Position numbers and translations under genes: made by a program. Positions 5,983 to 8,376 of a stretch of DNA of 8,376 nt are shown piece by piece. The DNA is from Desulfobacter sp. (GTDB lineage Bacteria; Desulfobacterota; Desulfobacteria; Desulfobacterales; Desulfobacteraceae), in the NCBI GenBank assembly GCA_030145005.1, contig JAQYWJ010000087.1, positions 1 through 8,376 on the forward strand. Direction: 5' to 3'. Position 1 is the first letter of the stretch; each line of letters begins with the position of its first letter. The notes beneath the pieces were generated by a model, which saw nothing but the letters and a program-made list of their open reading frames with translations, made no database searches and was not told where the DNA came from.

Positions 5983-6866
5983 ACCCTTACCTCTCCTGGT
6001 TCAATCTCTTCGGCAAATACATCCGGGAAAACAGCTGTAAACTCAATTTGTTCAGAGCCCAGCAAGGTAAGGCCATCCTTCTCAACCAGCAGGAGGGGCT
6101 TAATCCCGAGCTTGTCCTTGACAAATCCAATCTGATTTTTGGTAGCGGCAATAATACAGAAGATCCCATCTAATTTCTGTCCCGCATAATGCAGGGACGC
6201 CTCGAGATCGCCGCCATTTTCCTTCATGGTATTGGCAATCAGATGACTGGCGGCTTCGGAATCGTTCATGGTTTTAAAGATGGCTCCCTGGGTTTGAAGA
6301 CTCCTTCTCAGGTTGAAATAGTTGGTAAACTGACCATTGTGGACGATTGACAGTTCCGGATAGAACGGGGACACAAACGGATGGGCCGCATTGACATCTT
6401 CAGCGCTCTCCGTAGCCATGCGGACATGTCCCAGTCCATGGGTGGTTCGGTTATGGCCGATCTCCTGATAACGGGTTAAATTGTCAATGGGTCCGCCGTC
6501 CTTGAACACTTTCATGCCTTTGCCCAGGGAATGCACATAAAGGCCGTCAACCGAATTGATCGCCAGATGGAGATCGGGAATATCCGCCTCGTTGATGGTC
6601 ACAATAAACTCGTAATAGACAGCACGTTTACTTGAATCAAAACGCTGCTTGGATTGAATCGAAGCATAACGATTCACGATCCCGTCCAGTTCGGTCTCCA
6701 TCTCTTTTCCGGTGATGGAGACCCGCAAACACACCTCGGATGAGTCTCCATATACTGAGATGCCGCTGGCATCGGGCCCGCGATGCTGTATCAAGGAAAG
6801 CATCTCCACCAGCCTCGATGATACATCCATCCCCTGTTTATTGATAATGCCGGCTATGCCGCACAT
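5970..6866 (-). CDS. mgsA: Class II glutamine amidotransferase (N-methylglutamate synthase subunit A-like)
   Basis: This 298-aa Ntn-type amidotransferase begins Met-Cys-Gly-Ile, so Cys2 becomes the N-terminal nucleophile after Met removal. Family residues are present in order: QHRGPDA (27-33), GHVRMATES (146-154, substrate-binding Arg149), HNGQFTNY (176-183, oxyanion-hole Asn177/Gly178) and NDSEAA (201-206, Asp202). In glutamate synthase this domain hydrolyses glutamine and channels ammonia; in MgsA it is thought to act on a gamma-glutamyl-N-alkylamide and release the amine. It is free-standing rather than fused, like GlxB. AAGGAG lies 8 nt before the ATG. It follows the glutamine-synthetase-like gene by 59 nt, the largest gap in the operon, which shows no terminator hairpin. 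The family call is firm; preference for an N-alkylated glutamine is inferred from the neighbour. Confidence 0.93.
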   Translation of the reverse strand: MCGIAGIINKQGMDVSSRLVEMLSLIQHRGPDASGISVYGDSSEVCLRVSITGKEMETELDGIVNRYASIQSKQRFDSSKRAVYYEFIVTINEADIPDLHLAINSVDGLYVHSLGKGMKVFKDGGPIDNLTRYQEIGHNRTTHGLGHVRMATESAEDVNAAHPFVSPFYPELSIVHNGQFTNYFNLRRSLQTQGAIFKTMNDSEAASHLIANTMKENGGDLEASLHYAGQKLDGIFCIIAATKNQIGFVKDKLGIKPLLLVEKDGLTLLGSEQIEFTAVFPDVFAEEIEPGEVRVWNI

Positions 6867-6925
6867 ACCTGTTCTCCTTTTTTACTTTCTTTGAATCCTG
6901 TTTCATCACTCTGCTTGAACCCATT

Positions 6926-8302
6926 TTAAATATGATAGGAATAATTCTCCCATTCCCAGTCGGTAACCGTGTTTGTAAACGTTTCAACTTCCATCTGCTT
7001 GATGGCAATAAAGTTATTAATCAGATCCTGACCGGCACATTGACAGAGCCAGTCATCCTGTTCCAGCTCGATCAGCGCCCGATACAAACTCTTTGGGACT
7101 GTATTGTTCTGTTGATTGTCATCATGGTAAAGGTCCGTGGTAACGATTGCAGGCGGTTCAAGTTGATTTTTAATGCCGTCCAGGCCTGCCGCCAGGATGC
7201 CGGCCATGGCAAGATAGGGATTACACGCGGCACTGCCCGCTCTGACCTCCACACGGGTTCCCTTTCCGCGTTCCTCAGGAATACGGACATAGGTGGTTCG
7301 GTTATCATACCCCCACCCGATATGATAGGGAGCAAAGGAATCCGGCCGATAGCGTTTGAAGCAATTTACGGTCGGCGCCAGAAACGCGGTTAACGACCGC
7401 GCATGCTTGAGGACGCCGGCCACAAACCGACGCAGAACCAGGGATAATTTTTCCGGATCGTCTTTATCAAAAAACACACTTTTCTCTGTCATTATTTCAC
7501 TCAATGAAATATGGAAATGACATCCACTCCCCCCATTGTCGTTTTGAGGTTTGCCCATGAAGGTCGCAATCATATCATGCTGCTCGGCCAGATCTTTGCA
7601 GATCCCTTTAAAGAGCATGGCTTCATCGGCACTCCGCAGGCTGTGGGTGTGACTCCAATTGTATTCATACTGACCTGGATAGAATTCGTGGTTCATATAG
7701 AGCACGTTGAAATCCATCTGCTTCAGATTTGAGGTCAGTTTGTTGAGAAACCCTTTGGGATCCACGCGAACATTGCTGGTATAGCAATTACCCGCCTTAT
7801 CGGTATAGGGTTCATGCTCGCCTGTCTCTGTTCGATTAAACAGGAAAAATTCAATTTCACTGGCTGAAATCGGATTCCAGCCCAGGTCATTGTATTCCTT
7901 GATCATGTTTTTCAAAAACCAGCGTGGGGATTGCAGCATGGGTTTGCCATGATAGTAAAGATCCCCGAGCAACAGGATGGTATTTTCCAGATAGGGTAAA
8001 ACGGTGAAGGTGGCAGGATCCCCAACCACCTTCATATCGTCATAGCACTCCGACAGCCCTTTGACCTCGGCTACATTGTTGTCAAAACCAAGCTGCATGA
8101 CTGCCGCCGCAAAAGCAATCCCTTCATCCAATACGACATCAATCATTTCAACGGGAAGCAGTTTGCCTCTGTTGACACCATTTAAATCCAGGAACTCCAG
8201 GCGGATCATCTCAATCCCCTTGGCATTGATAAGGCTTTTCACCTCCTCCCTTTTTTTGTTGTTACAGCCTGTTTTAATATCTACCACCGTTGCTTTTTTC
8301 AT
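6926..8302 (-). CDS. gmaS: Glutamine synthetase family protein, GlnT / gamma-glutamylmethylamide synthetase-like
   Basis: This 458-aa ATP-dependent glutamate-amine ligase retains the glutamine synthetase core. It has FLDLNGVNRGK (37-47, with the amine-site Asp39), metal-binding SEIEFF (148-153, Glu149/Glu151), NHEFYPGQYEYN (204-215), ATP-site GSGCHFHIS (258-266, His262/His264), KRYRPDSFAP (316-325), RTTYVRIPE (335-343) and RVEVRAGSAACNPYL (350-364, Glu352/Arg354). The usual R-x-x-D before the NPYL motif is R-x-x-S here (Ser357). The region corresponding to the adenylylation loop of housekeeping enzymes is shorter. Together with the split glutamate synthase genes downstream, this points to gamma-glutamylmethylamide synthetase or the related GlnT type, joining an amine to the gamma-carboxyl of glutamate. 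Other primary amines, or ammonia itself, are possible. It is the first gene of the operon, with GGAG 9 nt before the ATG. Confidence 0.9.
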   Translation of the reverse strand: MKKATVVDIKTGCNNKKREEVKSLINAKGIEMIRLEFLDLNGVNRGKLLPVEMIDVVLDEGIAFAAAVMQLGFDNNVAEVKGLSECYDDMKVVGDPATFTVLPYLENTILLLGDLYYHGKPMLQSPRWFLKNMIKEYNDLGWNPISASEIEFFLFNRTETGEHEPYTDKAGNCYTSNVRVDPKGFLNKLTSNLKQMDFNVLYMNHEFYPGQYEYNWSHTHSLRSADEAMLFKGICKDLAEQHDMIATFMGKPQNDNGGSGCHFHISLSEIMTEKSVFFDKDDPEKLSLVLRRFVAGVLKHARSLTAFLAPTVNCFKRYRPDSFAPYHIGWGYDNRTTYVRIPEERGKGTRVEVRAGSAACNPYLAMAGILAAGLDGIKNQLEPPAIVTTDLYHDDNQQNNTVPKSLYRALIELEQDDWLCQCAGQDLINNFIAIKQMEVETFTNTVTDWEWENYSYHI

Positions 8303-8321
8303 ATCTATACACTCCGTTTAA

Positions 8322-8339
8322 TCATGACCCGGGCCATGA
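8322..8339. promoter_or_regulatory. 18-bp near-perfect palindrome upstream of the operon (candidate operator)
   Basis: TCATGACCCGGGCCATGA reads the same on both strands at 8 of 9 base-pair positions, with CCCGGG at its centre. It lies 20 nt upstream of the gmaS start codon, where a bound repressor would block transcription or early elongation. The regulator is unknown and no regulator gene is present in the window. Confidence 0.45.
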
Positions 8340-8359
8340 CAGTTCTTGTGCGACTGTCA
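8337..8359. promoter_or_regulatory. 7-bp inverted repeat with 9-nt spacer upstream of the operon (candidate operator)
   Basis: TGACAGT and ACTGTCA are perfect inverted repeats separated by 9 nt. The repeat shares its first three bases with the adjacent 18-bp palindrome. On the minus strand it nearly coincides with a TTGACA hexamer (8355-8360) that matches a -35 box, but no acceptable -10 hexamer follows at 16-18 nt, so a promoter is not called. It could bind a dimeric regulator or form a small leader hairpin. Confidence 0.45.
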
Positions 8360-8376
8360 AACACCGGGTGCATTAT

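Noticed and set aside
3950..8302. Ordinary ammonia assimilation (GS-GOGAT)
   Set aside because: The glutamate synthase is split into three small proteins with no GltD small subunit, the glutamine synthetase is of the divergent GlnT/GmaS type, and an amine dehydrogenase is co-transcribed. A housekeeping role is less likely, though not excluded.
8355..8360. TTGACA on the minus strand as a sigma-70 -35 box
   Set aside because: No reasonable -10 hexamer occurs 16-18 nt downstream (ATGGCC at 17 nt), and no -24/-12 sigma-54 pattern is seen either, so no promoter is called.

Overview
The window is one tightly packed nine-gene cluster, all on the minus strand. It runs from a glutamine-synthetase-like gene at the right (8302) to a Rid-family gene at the left (113) and ends at a strong stem-loop terminator (22-56). 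Intergenic gaps are 17-59 nt, two junctions overlap (13 nt and a 4-nt ATGA), and almost every gene has a clear Shine-Dalgarno sequence, so it reads as a single operon. Only 74 nt of upstream DNA are present. They hold two overlapping inverted repeats that may be an operator. Nothing convincing is encoded on the plus strand.

First half of the operon (5'->3' on the minus strand): a class III-like glutamine synthetase homologue resembling gamma-glutamylmethylamide synthetase (GmaS/GlnT), followed by a glutamate synthase split into its three classical domains: class II glutamine amidotransferase (MgsA/GlxB-like), GXGXG beta-helix (MgsB/GlxC-like) and FMN/[3Fe-4S] synthase domain (MgsC/GlxD-like). 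This is the gene set of the N-methylglutamate (NMG) pathway. There an amine is ligated to glutamate, released by the amidotransferase and reductively joined to 2-oxoglutarate to give an N-alkylglutamate.

Second half: in place of the usual sarcosine-oxidase-like NMG dehydrogenase (MgdABCD, with a folate-binding GcvT-like domain), there is a four-subunit, Fe-S-rich amine dehydrogenase. It consists of a small 2Fe-2S protein, an FAD/NAD oxidoreductase carrying two ferredoxin-type 4Fe-4S clusters, a free-standing BFD-like 2Fe-2S protein, and a DAO-family FAD subunit. The set resembles HcnABC, opine oxidases, D-hydroxyproline dehydrogenase and the dye-linked proline dehydrogenases of Thermococcales. 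A Rid-family protein lacking the catalytic arginine closes the operon.

Interpretation (inference): glutamate serves as a carrier. A primary amine is loaded onto glutamate by GmaS and MgsABC, and the resulting secondary amine is oxidised by the Fe-S dehydrogenase, which regenerates glutamate and releases an aldehyde and electrons. The two ferredoxin-type clusters and the lack of folate-linked subunits suggest an anaerobic or ferredoxin/quinone-coupled variant. Near-even base composition, strong Shine-Dalgarno sites and ferredoxin-type redox modules would fit an anaerobic bacterium such as a Desulfobacterota member, but the taxon cannot be fixed from this window.
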